26,058 bases of DNA. Origin: RGIG6291 sp964602275. GTDB lineage: Bacteria; Bacillota; Clostridia; TANB77; UBA1234. This document shows, in pieces, positions 14,174-22,638 of this stretch (its first letter is position 1; each line of letters starts with the position of its first letter). The stretch covers positions 1 to 26,058 of the forward strand of contig CAZRQF010000015.1 in assembly GCA_964602275.1 (NCBI GenBank). Reading direction: 5' to 3'. A program made the position numbers and the translations under genes. The notes under the pieces were generated by a model. That model searched no databases. It worked only from the letters and a program-made list of their open reading frames with translations, and had not been told where the DNA came from.

Positions 14174-14206
14174 CTTTTCTCCTCCTTCATTTTGACTACA
14201 TGGAAA

Positions 14207-14235
14207 ATATTACCATATTTCTTTTTGAGTGTCAA
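14207..14235 (-). promoter_or_regulatory. Sigma-A promoter of the 165-aa gene
   Basis: On the minus strand TTGACA (perfect -35) and TAATAT (-10) are separated by 17 nt, and the ATG follows about 30 nt after the predicted start. A strong match for a housekeeping promoter. Confidence 0.7.
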
Positions 14236-14302
14236 CCATATTTTTCCAATTTCTGTATATTATTTTTTTAATTGCCCATAATTTTCAATGTGGAGGTGCT
14301 TT

Positions 14303-14452
14303 ATGAAATTTAAAAAAACTTTTATACTTTTGCTTTTTTGGTGGTCGATTATGTTTCCAAACTTTTTCTTTTCGGAGGACGAAATATCAAATTTTGAAAA
14401 GGGTAATGTTTCTTATAGATTTTGGATTTGCGATGTAGTACGCAATAATTGA
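14303..14452 (+). CDS. Small secreted or membrane peptide (49 aa)
   Basis: A short open frame with GGAGGTG 6-7 nt before its ATG. The sequence opens MKFKKTFILLLFWWSIMFPN, a basic n-region followed by a hydrophobic aromatic core, and could end in a signal cleavage after FFFS; the rest is a 25-residue acidic-to-basic tail with one Cys. It could be a secreted peptide, a single-pass membrane peptide, or chance coding. The strong ribosome site favours a real gene. It lies between the divergent promoter of the 165-aa gene and the mgtC operon promoter. Confidence 0.55.
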   Translation: MKFKKTFILLLFWWSIMFPNFFFSEDEISNFEKGNVSYRFWICDVVRNN

Positions 14453-14454
14453 TG

Positions 14455-14483
14455 TTGCAAATAAACCTTCCATATGATATATT
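14455..14483 (+). promoter_or_regulatory. Likely promoter of the mgtC-murA-walJ-rlmH operon
   Basis: TTGCAA and TATATT are separated by 17 nt, about 35 nt before the mgtC-like start codon. Both boxes deviate slightly from consensus. Confidence 0.5.
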
Positions 14484-14516
14484 TTAGTTACTTAACATGA
14501 TAACGGGAGGAATTTT

Positions 14517-15236
14517 ATGAATATTATAAGCTTTTTTATTAGTCCGACTATGATAGACATTGTTTGCAAACTCTCTTTTGCAGTTCTTTTGTCCTTAATA
14601 ATTGGTCTTGAAAGAGAGTTAATTCATAAGCCAGCAGGTATAAAAACGCATATGCTAATATGTATGGCCGCAACACTTGTTATGGATTTGGGTGCTTATC
14701 TTTATGAGCAATTTCCTAACATAGATCCATCTAGACTGCCTGCCCAAATTCTTGCCGGCATAGGTTTTGTTGGTGCTGGAACTATAATTAGAGATGGTTT
14801 TTCTGTAAAGGGAATTACTACTGCTGCAAGCTTACTTTTAACTACATGTATTGGTCTTGCAATTGGTGCAGGTTTTTATGAAGGTGCTATAATTGCAACA
14901 TTGTTTGCTTTTCTTACTTTGTCCCTTATAACACCACTTCAACAGTTATTACACAAAAATAAAAAAATAGTTCTATTTTCTATTACTGCAGAAGCTTCGC
15001 CAACAATTATAGGTTCAATTTCTTATTTTTTTGAAAATGAAAATGTTTCTATACTAAATATTAAACAAATTCACGATAACACTTCTAAGCATGTTCTTTT
15101 GAAGTTTTTAGTTAAACTTGATAAACCTAAAAACAAGGAGATTTTAATTCAAAAAATATGCAAATTGGATGGGATAAAAGAAGTCTATACTTCTAAAAAG
15201 ACTTATCATCATTCTGACGAGCAATACGAAGAATAA
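14517..15236 (+). CDS. MgtC/SapB family membrane protein
   Basis: A 239-aa protein with four to five membrane helices in the first 150 residues and a cytoplasmic C-terminal ACT-like domain. The family signature is clear: SLIIGLERELIHKPAGIKTH (about 23-42) followed by AGIGFVGAGTIIRDG and VKGITTAASLL. MgtC proteins are linked to growth in low magnesium and inhibit the F-type ATP synthase in Salmonella; SapB-type members in Firmicutes are poorly understood. A GGGAGGA site precedes the ATG. The gene is 23 nt before murA, so it heads a four-gene operon with cell-envelope and RNA functions. Confidence 0.92.
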   Translation: MNIISFFISPTMIDIVCKLSFAVLLSLIIGLERELIHKPAGIKTHMLICMAATLVMDLGAYLYEQFPNIDPSRLPAQILAGIGFVGAGTIIRDGFSVKGITTAASLLLTTCIGLAIGAGFYEGAIIATLFAFLTLSLITPLQQLLHKNKKIVLFSITAEASPTIIGSISYFFENENVSILNIKQIHDNTSKHVLLKFLVKLDKPKNKEILIQKICKLDGIKEVYTSKKTYHHSDEQYEE

Positions 15237-15259
15237 TTATAGATAGATTGGAGTTTATT

Positions 15260-16528
15260 ATGGAGAAATTAATTATTGAAGGTGGTACACCTCTAAAAGG
15301 TACGGTTAGTGTAAATGGTGCAAAAAACGCTGCAGTTGCTATACTTCCTGCAACTGTTTTAATTAACGGAAAATGTAGAATTGAAAATCTACCTAATATT
15401 AGTGATATAAAACTTTGTTGTGACATATTAAAATCTTTGGGAGCAAAGGTTGATTACATATCTGACAATGAAGTTGAAATTGATTGTTCTGAAATTTCTA
15501 AAACAGAAGTTCCTTTTGAAATCACAAGAAAGTTTAGAGCTTCTTATTATTTCATTGGTTCTTTACTCGGTCGTTTCAGACACGCCAATGTAGGTTCACC
15601 TGGTGGATGTAACTTAGGTTCAAGACCTATCGACCAACACATAAAAGGTTTTGAGCTTTTGGGTGCAAATGTAGAGTGTGAAGGTGGTACAATTGTTGCC
15701 GATGCTGAAAATTTGGCAGGAAACAATGTATATTTCGATATAGTAAGCGTTGGTGCTACAATTAATGTAATGCTTGCTGCTGTTTTAGCCGAAGGAACAA
15801 CTATTATAGAAAATGCCGCTAAAGAACCTCATGTTGTTGATATAGCTAACTTTTTAAATACTATGGGTGCAAACATTAGAGGTGCTGGAACTGATATTAT
15901 TAAGATTACTGGTGTTCCAGAATTAAAAGGTGGTTCTACATATTCAATCGTTCCAGACCAAATTGAAGCAGGCACATACATGATAGCTGCCGCTGCTTCT
16001 AAAGGTAATGTTACTATCACAAATTGTATTACAAAGCACTTAGATTCTATCAGTGCAAAGCTTGAAGAAATGGGTGTTTCTGTTGTAGAAAACGATGATG
16101 GCGATTCTATTACTGTTTCATGTGACAATAGAACATCAAAAACTTCTATAAAGACGATGCCACATCCTGGTTTTCCAACAGATATGCAACCACAAACTGG
16201 AGTACTTCTTTCTATTTCAGAAGGTACAAGTTATATAACAGAAGGAATTTTTGATTCTCGTTTTCAATATACAGATGAGCTTAATAAGCTTGGAGCTAAT
16301 ATAAAAGTAAATGGCAAAACTGCCGTTTTTGAGGGCGTTCCATCACTTACAGGTTGCCCTGTTACTGCTTGTGATTTGCGTGCTGGTGCTGCTTTAATCA
16401 TTGCAGGCATTATAGCTCAAGGCACAACAGAAGTTTATGGAATAGAATATGTTGATAGAGGCTATGAACATATTGAAGAAAAATTTAACAAATTAGGTGC
16501 AAAAATTAAAAGAGTATCAATTGATTAA
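15260..16528 (+). CDS. murA: UDP-N-acetylglucosamine 1-carboxyvinyltransferase
   Basis: MurA adds enolpyruvate from PEP to UDP-GlcNAc, the first committed step of peptidoglycan synthesis. The 422-aa length is typical. The substrate-binding Lys22-Asn23 pair is in VSVNGAKNAAVAILP; the catalytic, fosfomycin-reactive Cys is Cys117 in SPGGCNLGSRPIDQH; the Asp of the VPDQIEAGTYM segment is present. The first Cys-loop residues, GGCNLGSRP, resemble the second Firmicutes copy (MurZ/MurAB type). I chose the ATG at 15260 after GGAG; an in-frame TTG at 15248 would add four residues with no family match. Confidence 0.97.
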   Translation: MEKLIIEGGTPLKGTVSVNGAKNAAVAILPATVLINGKCRIENLPNISDIKLCCDILKSLGAKVDYISDNEVEIDCSEISKTEVPFEITRKFRASYYFIGSLLGRFRHANVGSPGGCNLGSRPIDQHIKGFELLGANVECEGGTIVADAENLAGNNVYFDIVSVGATINVMLAAVLAEGTTIIENAAKEPHVVDIANFLNTMGANIRGAGTDIIKITGVPELKGGSTYSIVPDQIEAGTYMIAAAASKGNVTITNCITKHLDSISAKLEEMGVSVVENDDGDSITVSCDNRTSKTSIKTMPHPGFPTDMQPQTGVLLSISEGTSYITEGIFDSRFQYTDELNKLGANIKVNGKTAVFEGVPSLTGCPVTACDLRAGAALIIAGIIAQGTTEVYGIEYVDRGYEHIEEKFNKLGAKIKRVSID

Positions 16529-16558
16529 AATATACTACTTACAGAAAGAGGTTTACCA

Positions 16559-17335
16559 ATGATTAAGTTTTGTAATTTATATAGTGGCAGTAGTGGAAAT
16601 TGTACATACATTTCTTCAAAGAACACAAAAATTTTAGTAGATGCTGGCGTTAGTTGTTTAAAAATTTCCACAGCACTTGCCGAGCTTAATGTTTCACTAG
16701 ATGAAATTGATGCAATTTTAATTACGCACGAACATGTTGACCATACAAAAGGTTTAACAACTATAACCAAAAAACATCACATTCCAATATATACTTCAGC
16801 AAAAACATGGAAGATGATGTCAAGTCTTAAAATTCCTGAAGCATATCAATTAACTTTCGAGCCAAACAACGCTTTTAAAATTGGAGATTTTGACATATTT
16901 CCTTTTTCCATTCCACATGATGCAGCAGATCCTTGTGGGTTCAACTTATCATGCGATGGCAAGAAAGTTACTGTTGCAACTGATATGGGATATATAGATA
17001 ACAATATTTTATCTTATATGGAAAAAAGTGATATTCTACTTTTAGAGTCAAACTATGATGTAGAAACTTTAAAGTGTAGTCCATATCCTTTCTTCCTAAA
17101 GCAACGCATAAGCGGAAATAACGGTCATCTTTCTAACGATATGGCAAGCAAAGCAATTTGCCACTTATGTCAAAACGGTGTAAATAATGTTATTTTAGGA
17201 CATCTTAGTAAGGAAAATAACTTTCCAGAACTTGCATATCAAACTGTTTTAAATGAACTTAATATGCATAACATCTCTTGTAATTTATCTGTTGCAAATA
17301 GAGATCAAATTGACAATTTATTAGAATTAGCATAA
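16559..17335 (+). CDS. walJ: MBL-fold metallohydrolase WalJ/YycJ
   Basis: A 258-aa metallo-beta-lactamase-fold protein of the WalJ (YycJ) family. The start contains SGSSGNCTYI, a hallmark of this family, and the metal site HEHVDH lies at residues 57-62; FSIPHDAADPCGF and GHLSKENN carry further ligands. In B. subtilis the gene sits in the walRK operon; family members have been described as DNA 5' exonucleases and linked to coordination of cell division with replication. Here it follows murA and is 17 nt before rlmH, matching the common Firmicutes walJ...rlmH neighbourhood, though walRK themselves are absent. Confidence 0.93.
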   Translation: MIKFCNLYSGSSGNCTYISSKNTKILVDAGVSCLKISTALAELNVSLDEIDAILITHEHVDHTKGLTTITKKHHIPIYTSAKTWKMMSSLKIPEAYQLTFEPNNAFKIGDFDIFPFSIPHDAADPCGFNLSCDGKKVTVATDMGYIDNNILSYMEKSDILLLESNYDVETLKCSPYPFFLKQRISGNNGHLSNDMASKAICHLCQNGVNNVILGHLSKENNFPELAYQTVLNELNMHNISCNLSVANRDQIDNLLELA

Positions 17336-17352
17336 ATGCTTAGGAGTTTTAT

Positions 17353-17832
17353 ATGAATATAAAGATTATTTGTATTGGTAAAATAAAAGAAAATTATCTA
17401 AAACAAGGAATAGAAGAATATACAAAAAGGATTTCCAAATATTCAAATATAAACATAATAGAATTACCTGATGAAATGATTCCGGATAATCCATCAGAGA
17501 AAGAGATTTTAACTATAAAAAGTATCGAAGCCGAAAAAATCATGAAACATATTAAACCATCAGATTATGTATTTACACTAGATTTAAAAGGCACGATGCT
17601 CTCATCTACGCAATTTGCTGAAAAAATAACTAATGCCACTATTAATGGATATAGCACATTTTGCTTTATCATCGGTGGCACAGTTGGTTTAGACTCAAAA
17701 TTGGTTACCAACAGCAATAGCGTAATATCATTCTCAAAGCTAACATTTCCACATCAACTAATTAGACTTTTCTTAACCGAACAAATTTTTAGATGTTTCA
17801 AAATAATAAATAACGAAAAATATCATTGGTAA
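17353..17832 (+). CDS. rlmH: 23S rRNA pseudouridine-1915 N3-methyltransferase RlmH
   Basis: RlmH (SPOUT family, also OrfX or YbeA) methylates pseudouridine 1915 in helix 69 of 23S rRNA. The full 159-aa length is as expected. The SAM-binding knot residues are in FIIGGTVGLD (about 113-122), and the C-terminal FPHQL...EQIFRCFKIIN...YHW pattern is diagnostic. GGAG precedes the ATG. The 3' end, which serves as the SCCmec attachment site in staphylococci, is here followed directly by a terminator and a convergent gene, with no sign of an inserted element. Confidence 0.96.
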   Translation: MNIKIICIGKIKENYLKQGIEEYTKRISKYSNINIIELPDEMIPDNPSEKEILTIKSIEAEKIMKHIKPSDYVFTLDLKGTMLSSTQFAEKITNATINGYSTFCFIIGGTVGLDSKLVTNSNSVISFSKLTFPHQLIRLFLTEQIFRCFKIINNEKYHW

Positions 17833-17860
17833 CTATCTTTTGCTTACCGATGATTTTTTT
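17822..17860 (+). terminator. Intrinsic terminator of the rlmH operon, bidirectional
   Basis: An 11-bp stem (17822-17832 with 17844-17854, one G-T pair) is followed by seven T residues. The left arm coincides with the end of rlmH and the loop contains the last codons of the convergent gene. On the minus strand five T residues also follow the stem, so it can stop both operons. Confidence 0.8.
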
Positions 17861-18222
17861 ATTTCCATTGGTATGCTTTCAATTTCTATCATTGGGATAT
17901 CTAATTCATATTCATATTTTATATTTAGATATATCGGTTCTCCATATTTTTGCTGTCTTCCTGTTGCTTCTAAACTTAAATTTTTCTTTTCAAATCCCTG
18001 TTCTTCTAACTCTGAAATCAAGTTCCTTTTTTCTGTATTTGTCAAATATCCATACTCTTCCATTACAAATATATATTTAATGCATGTACTTGATAACTTC
18101 TCATACCAGATATACGGCATTAAAATTTTTATTGTAAATATGATTAGGGTACTTATTAATATCATTCCAATTGCAATTATTATAGGCGTTGTAACTATTG
18201 TACTTCCTTTTTGATTTTTCAT
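17833..18222 (-). CDS. TadE/F-like pseudopilin, last gene of the Tad-like operon
   Basis: A 129-aa membrane protein with a short N-terminal MKNQKGSTIV followed by one hydrophobic helix (about residues 9-35) and a soluble, Glu/Tyr-rich tail. This is the layout of TadE/TadF minor pilins (or DUF4320-type proteins), with KG-S as a candidate prepilin-peptidase site. The first six residues, MKNQKG, are identical to those of the gene just upstream, with which it overlaps by 1 nt. It is convergent with rlmH and shares its terminator. Assignment is by architecture and position; sequence similarity alone is weak. Confidence 0.68.
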   Translation of the reverse strand: MKNQKGSTIVTTPIIIAIGMILISTLIIFTIKILMPYIWYEKLSSTCIKYIFVMEEYGYLTNTEKRNLISELEEQGFEKKNLSLEATGRQQKYGEPIYLNIKYEYELDIPMIEIESIPMEIKKSSVSKR

Positions 18223-18713
18223 TACATTTTCACTCCGTTTAATATTACATCTTCATGTACATCAAATATAAAAATTTTATCTAAAAAACTTTTTAATATT
18301 ATTGGTTTTAGCTCAATCTCAATTACCGTATGTAGTGTTACTTCTTTTACTTTTTGTTTTGTATAAGAATCTTTTTTATTTTTATCTAAAATTTTATATT
18401 CTTTTATTTCTATTTTTTCTATTAGTCCGTCTTCGTTTTCCAAATTTTCATCCAAGCCGTAATTTTCTTTTAATGATTTTTCAAACTGCTCTTTATATGC
18501 TTTTTCGGAATAACTTAAAATACCTTGGTTTGCTATATTTTTATTAATTGCAATTATTCCATCTCGATTAAGCATATACATTTCTGTTTTTATTCTATAA
18601 AGTGTGTTGTTCACTTGGCTTATAAAAACAGAAACTATAAATACAAATATAATTAAGACAGCTAATACAAACAATATTGAAATAATCATAATATTTCCTT
18701 TTTGATTTTTCAT
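18222..18713 (-). CDS. TadE/F-like pseudopilin
   Basis: A 163-aa protein starting MKNQKGNIMIISILFVLAVL, with one N-terminal hydrophobic helix (about 8-32) and an extracytoplasmic domain rich in Lys, Glu and Ile. The architecture and the KG-N cleavage-like site fit a minor pilin or pseudopilin of a Tad system; the stretch LLIKTEMYMLNRDG-like region after the helix resembles the start of TadE-type stalks (my reading of helix spacing, not a motif match). It lies 14 nt after the large secreted protein and is followed by a sister gene with the same first six residues. Its own function is unknown. Confidence 0.65.
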   Translation of the reverse strand: MKNQKGNIMIISILFVLAVLIIFVFIVSVFISQVNNTLYRIKTEMYMLNRDGIIAINKNIANQGILSYSEKAYKEQFEKSLKENYGLDENLENEDGLIEKIEIKEYKILDKNKKDSYTKQKVKEVTLHTVIEIELKPIILKSFLDKIFIFDVHEDVILNGVKM

Positions 18714-18727
18714 GCTTATCCCTACTT

Positions 18728-20386
18728 TTACTTTATATAAGGAGTTAAATCTCTATTGTAAAGAGTATCCCATCTTTCATAAACATCTAGTGAAGTGCTT
18801 GCAGTTGTTGCTCCAAACGCTCCTCTTACTTTAAAAACTAATCTATATGGCTTTTTAATTCTAGAAAATAATTTAGTTTCATCTATATTAAAAGCATCAT
18901 TCGATTCTTTTCTTAGGCTGCTCCATGAATGTAATGTTTGCTTTGTGCCATATGGTACAACATATGTTATTCTAAAATCTTTATCACCATTTTCGTATTT
19001 TTTTATTACCTTTGCACTTACCACACCATCATATTGATTTTGCAAATCTTTTAGTGTAGCATATCTTCTTTTTACATTTCTTTCTTTTGGGTCATCCCAT
19101 TCAAATTTTTTTGTTAATTCGTCTAATGTATTAATTGATTTATCTCCCTCAAATTCCAAAGTTATGCTAGTTGGCCAGTTTTCTGCTTTTAAATCTATTT
19201 GAAGTACTTGTCCTGCACAAATAAATTCGGTATTTGTCTTTTTGGCAATAGGTAACTTAAATGTTTTATTATTATCTATTCTTGTTATAGTTATGTCCGT
19301 TATTTTAGGTGGCGGAAATTCTTCGCTATCTCTTTCATAAAGACCTTTTACTTTATTTTCACCAAGTTCTTCCTCTGCTCCTTCTATTTGTATAGTTATC
19401 GTTTTAGTTTTTATATCTACAAGTGCACCATCTGTAAAAAATTCTGTTAGTAATGTTGATTTTACTTTTACTTCTATTTCTACATTGTTTTCACTGTAAT
19501 TATTTTTGTTAATTAATACATTTGTATTTCCTGATATTTCTAATTCTTTTTCTTCTGATACTTCTGCAACTAAAACATTATCAATATATAATTCACTTTT
19601 AATTATTTTTACATGTTCTTTTTTGGCATAATCAGTAAGGTTTATTGCTTCTGCACCAAAGTTTACCGGCACAGAGGCAGTTGTATCATCAATCGATATA
19701 GTGTAACTATTTCCGTTTGGAAGTTCTAGATATGAATTTAAAGCTGCATCAGCTGCCATTGGTGGCACTATAAAATTTGCTGCCCACTCTTTATTGTTCA
19801 TGTCATATCTACGAGTGTATATATTTCCATTGGTTTTCCATGTTGCATAATTTTCTACTCTTGCGCTCTCAAGTCCAATATCTAATACGGTTAAATCATA
19901 TGTTATATCATTTCGCATAAGTTTAGTGTTTAACATATATTCCTTTTGGTCATCGTCTAAATATTTTGTAATGTCATTCCATGATGTAAGTGCATCAGAA
20001 AGCTTAACATATCTCCAACTTGTTGGTGGCGTTGGTGGCTCTATATCTACTGGAAATTTGTGATTATGTATTTCGTTTTCTGATTCATTATAACCTAAAA
20101 CCCAATACTCGCCTCTGGTTCCCGTGCCTTTCCACGCTCCGCCGTTCTTTGTCCATAATCCATTTGAAACATTCTTCCATCTTTGACCTTCTTTTATCAC
20201 AAGTGGACTGCCATATACAAATTGATTATACTCATTATATATTTCTTCGTTTATTTGATATCCATGTTCTGTTTCTCTTGCAACACCCATTATATCTATC
20301 ATTGTGGAAAATTCTTCACTATATGCTAAAATATTTCCACTCATTATAATTATTAAAATCACTAAAAATACTGTATACTTTTTCAT
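18728..20386 (-). CDS. Large secreted protein of the Tad-like operon, unknown function
   Basis: A 552-aa exported protein. I chose the ATG at 20386 because AGGAGA lies 5-6 nt upstream and a clear signal peptide follows (MKKYTVFLVILIIIMSGNIL, cleavage near AYS-EE); a longer frame to 20455 has neither. The mature part is beta-rich, with Trp- and Gly-containing segments (about 70-110) and several Thr/Val repeats that look like Ig-type or adhesin folds. No enzyme motif, LPXTG or choline-binding repeat is seen. It follows the SLH protein by 93 nt, with a hairpin between them. A pilus tip or surface adhesin is a reasonable guess, not proven. Confidence 0.72.
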   Translation of the reverse strand: MKKYTVFLVILIIIMSGNILAYSEEFSTMIDIMGVARETEHGYQINEEIYNEYNQFVYGSPLVIKEGQRWKNVSNGLWTKNGGAWKGTGTRGEYWVLGYNESENEIHNHKFPVDIEPPTPPTSWRYVKLSDALTSWNDITKYLDDDQKEYMLNTKLMRNDITYDLTVLDIGLESARVENYATWKTNGNIYTRRYDMNNKEWAANFIVPPMAADAALNSYLELPNGNSYTISIDDTTASVPVNFGAEAINLTDYAKKEHVKIIKSELYIDNVLVAEVSEEKELEISGNTNVLINKNNYSENNVEIEVKVKSTLLTEFFTDGALVDIKTKTITIQIEGAEEELGENKVKGLYERDSEEFPPPKITDITITRIDNNKTFKLPIAKKTNTEFICAGQVLQIDLKAENWPTSITLEFEGDKSINTLDELTKKFEWDDPKERNVKRRYATLKDLQNQYDGVVSAKVIKKYENGDKDFRITYVVPYGTKQTLHSWSSLRKESNDAFNIDETKLFSRIKKPYRLVFKVRGAFGATTASTSLDVYERWDTLYNRDLTPYIK

Positions 20387-20410
20387 AAGTTCTCCTTTTA
20401 TGGGCTTTTT

Positions 20411-20435
20411 GGGGAAGATCAAAGGGCTCTTCCCC
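20411..20435 (-). other. Intercistronic hairpin before the large secreted protein gene
   Basis: GGGGAAGA and TCTTCCCC form an 8-bp GC-rich stem with a 9-nt loop, in AT-rich surroundings. On the minus strand it is followed by A residues, not T, so it is not a typical terminator. It lies about 25 nt upstream of the start codon and could protect or pace the downstream message. Confidence 0.5.
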
Positions 20436-20479
20436 TTAATTATTTCTACATGCAAACATTATATTTGCAAAATTAAAAT

Positions 20480-21718
20480 CTAAATTTCAGATATATAAAA
20501 TTCTACTCTTGCACCTTCATGTGCATAAATATCAATTCTATATTTTCCAATTTCTATTGTATCTATAATTTTTTCGTTATAGCCTCTAAGCTGTCCTTCT
20601 ACTATTTTTTCACGCAAGTATGGCATAAATTCTTTTGTAAAGTCTTCGCCCAATACTGCTATAATAGCATTTTCTAATCTTTTTAATTTGTTTTCATTTA
20701 AATATGTGCCGTCGTTTAGCTCATATCTCCAAAACCATAATCTTGCTACTTTTATTTTCATAAAGCATTTATCTGAAAAACTATCTTGCAATGTAACTTC
20801 TCTTAAATTGTATAGCTCATCTGGATAAAATGTTATTGAAAATCTTTCCGTGCCATTATACAAATAACTTTCTCTATCTGCATGTGCTATGATTAGTTGA
20901 CTAATTGTTTTATCATCAGGCACATAATTTACGCTAGTGTAAGTATCACTAGATACTATATTTTTTATTAATTTAATAACTTTGGCATTATCTATAAATT
21001 TGCTATCTAATTTATAGCCATTTACATTTGCATATCTGCCATCGTCATAAAAATATATTTCATTACCTTTTATTTCATATCTATTTCTAAAAAGGCTTTC
21101 TCCTTTTTCTTTGCCGATGTTTGTAACACTTTTTTCTAACTTATATTTTTGCGTATTTATCACTTTTTGATGTGCGTCAACAGCATTTTTTATAAGTTTT
21201 AAAGCTTCTGCTCTTGTTATTGTTTTTTCGCCTTTAAATGTACTATCTTCATAGCCGTTTATAACACCCAAAGTTATTAATTTTAATACATTTGATTTGT
21301 TTTTAGAGTTTAAATCTTTTAAGTTTTTACTTGATTTTTTTACATTACTTAAATCAATATAATTTGCTATGATTGCTACTGCTTCATCCCTGCTTATTTC
21401 TTTGTCATAATCGTCAAATTGTTTTTCTTCTATCCAGCTATATGCTTTTGCCGTTTCTATGTACCAATTTGGCCATCTACTTCCCACTAAAACCATTTTA
21501 CATTTTGATGCTTCTGTAAGCATTTTCAAAAATTCATTTATTCTTATGTTTGCATTAGGTCTAAAAGTATTATCCTCATATCCATTTACTATTTCTTCTT
21601 CGGTTGCCCAATTTATATATTCTTTCGCCCAATGATTTTCAGTATCACTAAATCCATAAGTAATATTAAACATCATTAATACTATCAGTATCATAAGTGA
21701 TATTTGTAATTTCTTCAT
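20480..21718 (-). CDS. SLH-domain surface protein
   Basis: A 412-aa exported protein: signal peptide (residues 1-22), then three S-layer homology repeats. The first is FSDTENHWAKEYINWATEE with VNGYEDNTFRPN; the second, around 75-120, is weaker; the third contains INGYEDSTFKGEKTITRAEA. SLH triplets bind pyruvylated secondary cell-wall polymers and anchor proteins to the Gram-positive surface. The C-terminal 220 residues are of unknown fold. AAGGAG lies 7 nt before the ATG, confirming that the gene starts 53 nt inside the CpaB-like gene. Its place in a Tad-like operon suggests it anchors the machine or the fibre to the wall. Confidence 0.87.
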   Translation of the reverse strand: MKKLQISLMILIVLMMFNITYGFSDTENHWAKEYINWATEEEIVNGYEDNTFRPNANIRINEFLKMLTEASKCKMVLVGSRWPNWYIETAKAYSWIEEKQFDDYDKEISRDEAVAIIANYIDLSNVKKSSKNLKDLNSKNKSNVLKLITLGVINGYEDSTFKGEKTITRAEALKLIKNAVDAHQKVINTQKYKLEKSVTNIGKEKGESLFRNRYEIKGNEIYFYDDGRYANVNGYKLDSKFIDNAKVIKLIKNIVSSDTYTSVNYVPDDKTISQLIIAHADRESYLYNGTERFSITFYPDELYNLREVTLQDSFSDKCFMKIKVARLWFWRYELNDGTYLNENKLKRLENAIIAVLGEDFTKEFMPYLREKIVEGQLRGYNEKIIDTIEIGKYRIDIYAHEGARVEFYISEI

Positions 21719-22421
21719 TTTCTTTCTCCTTTATTTCTCCAAGAGCAGTAATGTTAAAGCTTGCAAGCTCTCTAATTAAATTTATTTGTCTAGCTTTCTC
21801 TGGCGTAACTGCAACTAATATAGTATCTGGAGTTTCTTCATCAAATACATTTTCAATTGGTTGTCCATCACTATTAAACACACCCAATACTTTTGTACCT
21901 TCAAGTATTGTTACAACACTATATCCATCATCACTACTTCCAACTGAATATTTTTCTAAGTTGCTTAATGCTTGGTTTGCATATTCATTTCTTAATGTTG
22001 CATATACATTCACTTTCGAGTTTTCTCTTATGTTGTAAGAAACTCCATTTTCAGAAGACTTTATTTTTATAGCTATTTTCTCCATGCCTTCCTCTGCCAC
22101 ATACATAGATAAATTTTCCTTAGTGTCAAACTGATTTGCAACTAATATTTGTCCTTTATATATTTTTTCTTTCAAATACAAGTTTGATATATCATAAATA
22201 TCTTTTATAGTTTTTGTATTTGAAACAATAGATACAGGCATGTCCACTTCTTTTATTTGTGCTACATCAATTTTAGTGTAAGCATCAATATCTTCTGTAA
22301 CAATTAAGCATTTAACAGTTGGCACATATTGAACTATTCTTTTTTGCATGTATATTGATACGCTATATACAATAACTGTTAAAACAATTGATACTAGCAA
22401 TATATTTACTTTGTTTTTCAT
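21666..22421 (-). CDS. CpaB/RcpC-like Flp pilus assembly protein
   Basis: A 251-aa protein with one N-terminal membrane helix (residues 6-24), a SAF-like domain (about 38-100; VTEDIDAYTKIDVAQIKEVD and LYLKEKIYKGQILVANQF) and a CpaB C-terminal domain with VTPEKARQINLIRELASF. CpaB (RcpC) is a periplasmic or wall-side partner of Flp/Tad pilus assembly. The match to the family pattern is good. It is preceded by the pilin-like gene at 9 nt and overlaps the SLH gene by 53 nt. Confidence 0.85.
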   Translation of the reverse strand: MKNKVNILLVSIVLTVIVYSVSIYMQKRIVQYVPTVKCLIVTEDIDAYTKIDVAQIKEVDMPVSIVSNTKTIKDIYDISNLYLKEKIYKGQILVANQFDTKENLSMYVAEEGMEKIAIKIKSSENGVSYNIRENSKVNVYATLRNEYANQALSNLEKYSVGSSDDGYSVVTILEGTKVLGVFNSDGQPIENVFDEETPDTILVAVTPEKARQINLIRELASFNITALGEIKEKENEEITNITYDTDSINDV

Positions 22422-22430
22422 TTGCTCCTC

Positions 22431-22622
22431 CTAAACTTGGAATGGCTTACTACCAACATTTTCAAACCAATTAGCTATTGTGTCCATCATGTCTGTAAAA
22501 AGGCTCTCCATTTGTGGATAAAATAAAGTTATGATTAATACAAGTAATACACCTGCAATTAAAATAACTTGCAATATCTCAGACCCTCTTTGTGATTTTA
22601 ATAAACTTTGTAATTTTCTCAT
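22431..22622 (-). CDS. Flp pilin-like small membrane protein
   Basis: A 63-aa protein: a short basic leader with SQRG-SEI, then a hydrophobic helix (about 17-38) and a 25-residue acidic tail ending FENVGSKPFQV. This is the size and order of a Flp-type prepilin, with Gly before the cleavage point and Glu two residues after it; classical Flp pilins have Glu at position +5, so the site is atypical. It could be the main fibre subunit. It sits between the TadC-like and CpaB-like genes, the usual neighbourhood of a Flp pilin, with GGGGGA before its ATG. Confidence 0.7.
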   Translation of the reverse strand: MRKLQSLLKSQRGSEILQVILIAGVLLVLIITLFYPQMESLFTDMMDTIANWFENVGSKPFQV

Positions 22623-22638
22623 CTTTTTCCCCCTACTT

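Noticed and set aside
17800..17832. Mobile-element attachment site at the 3' end of rlmH (as SCCmec in staphylococci)
   Set aside because: A terminator and a convergent gene follow directly, and no recombinase or duplicated end is seen.
20020..20349. Plus-strand open frame of 109 codons opposite the large secreted protein gene
   Set aside because: No ribosome site and no family match; it mirrors the real gene's codon pattern.
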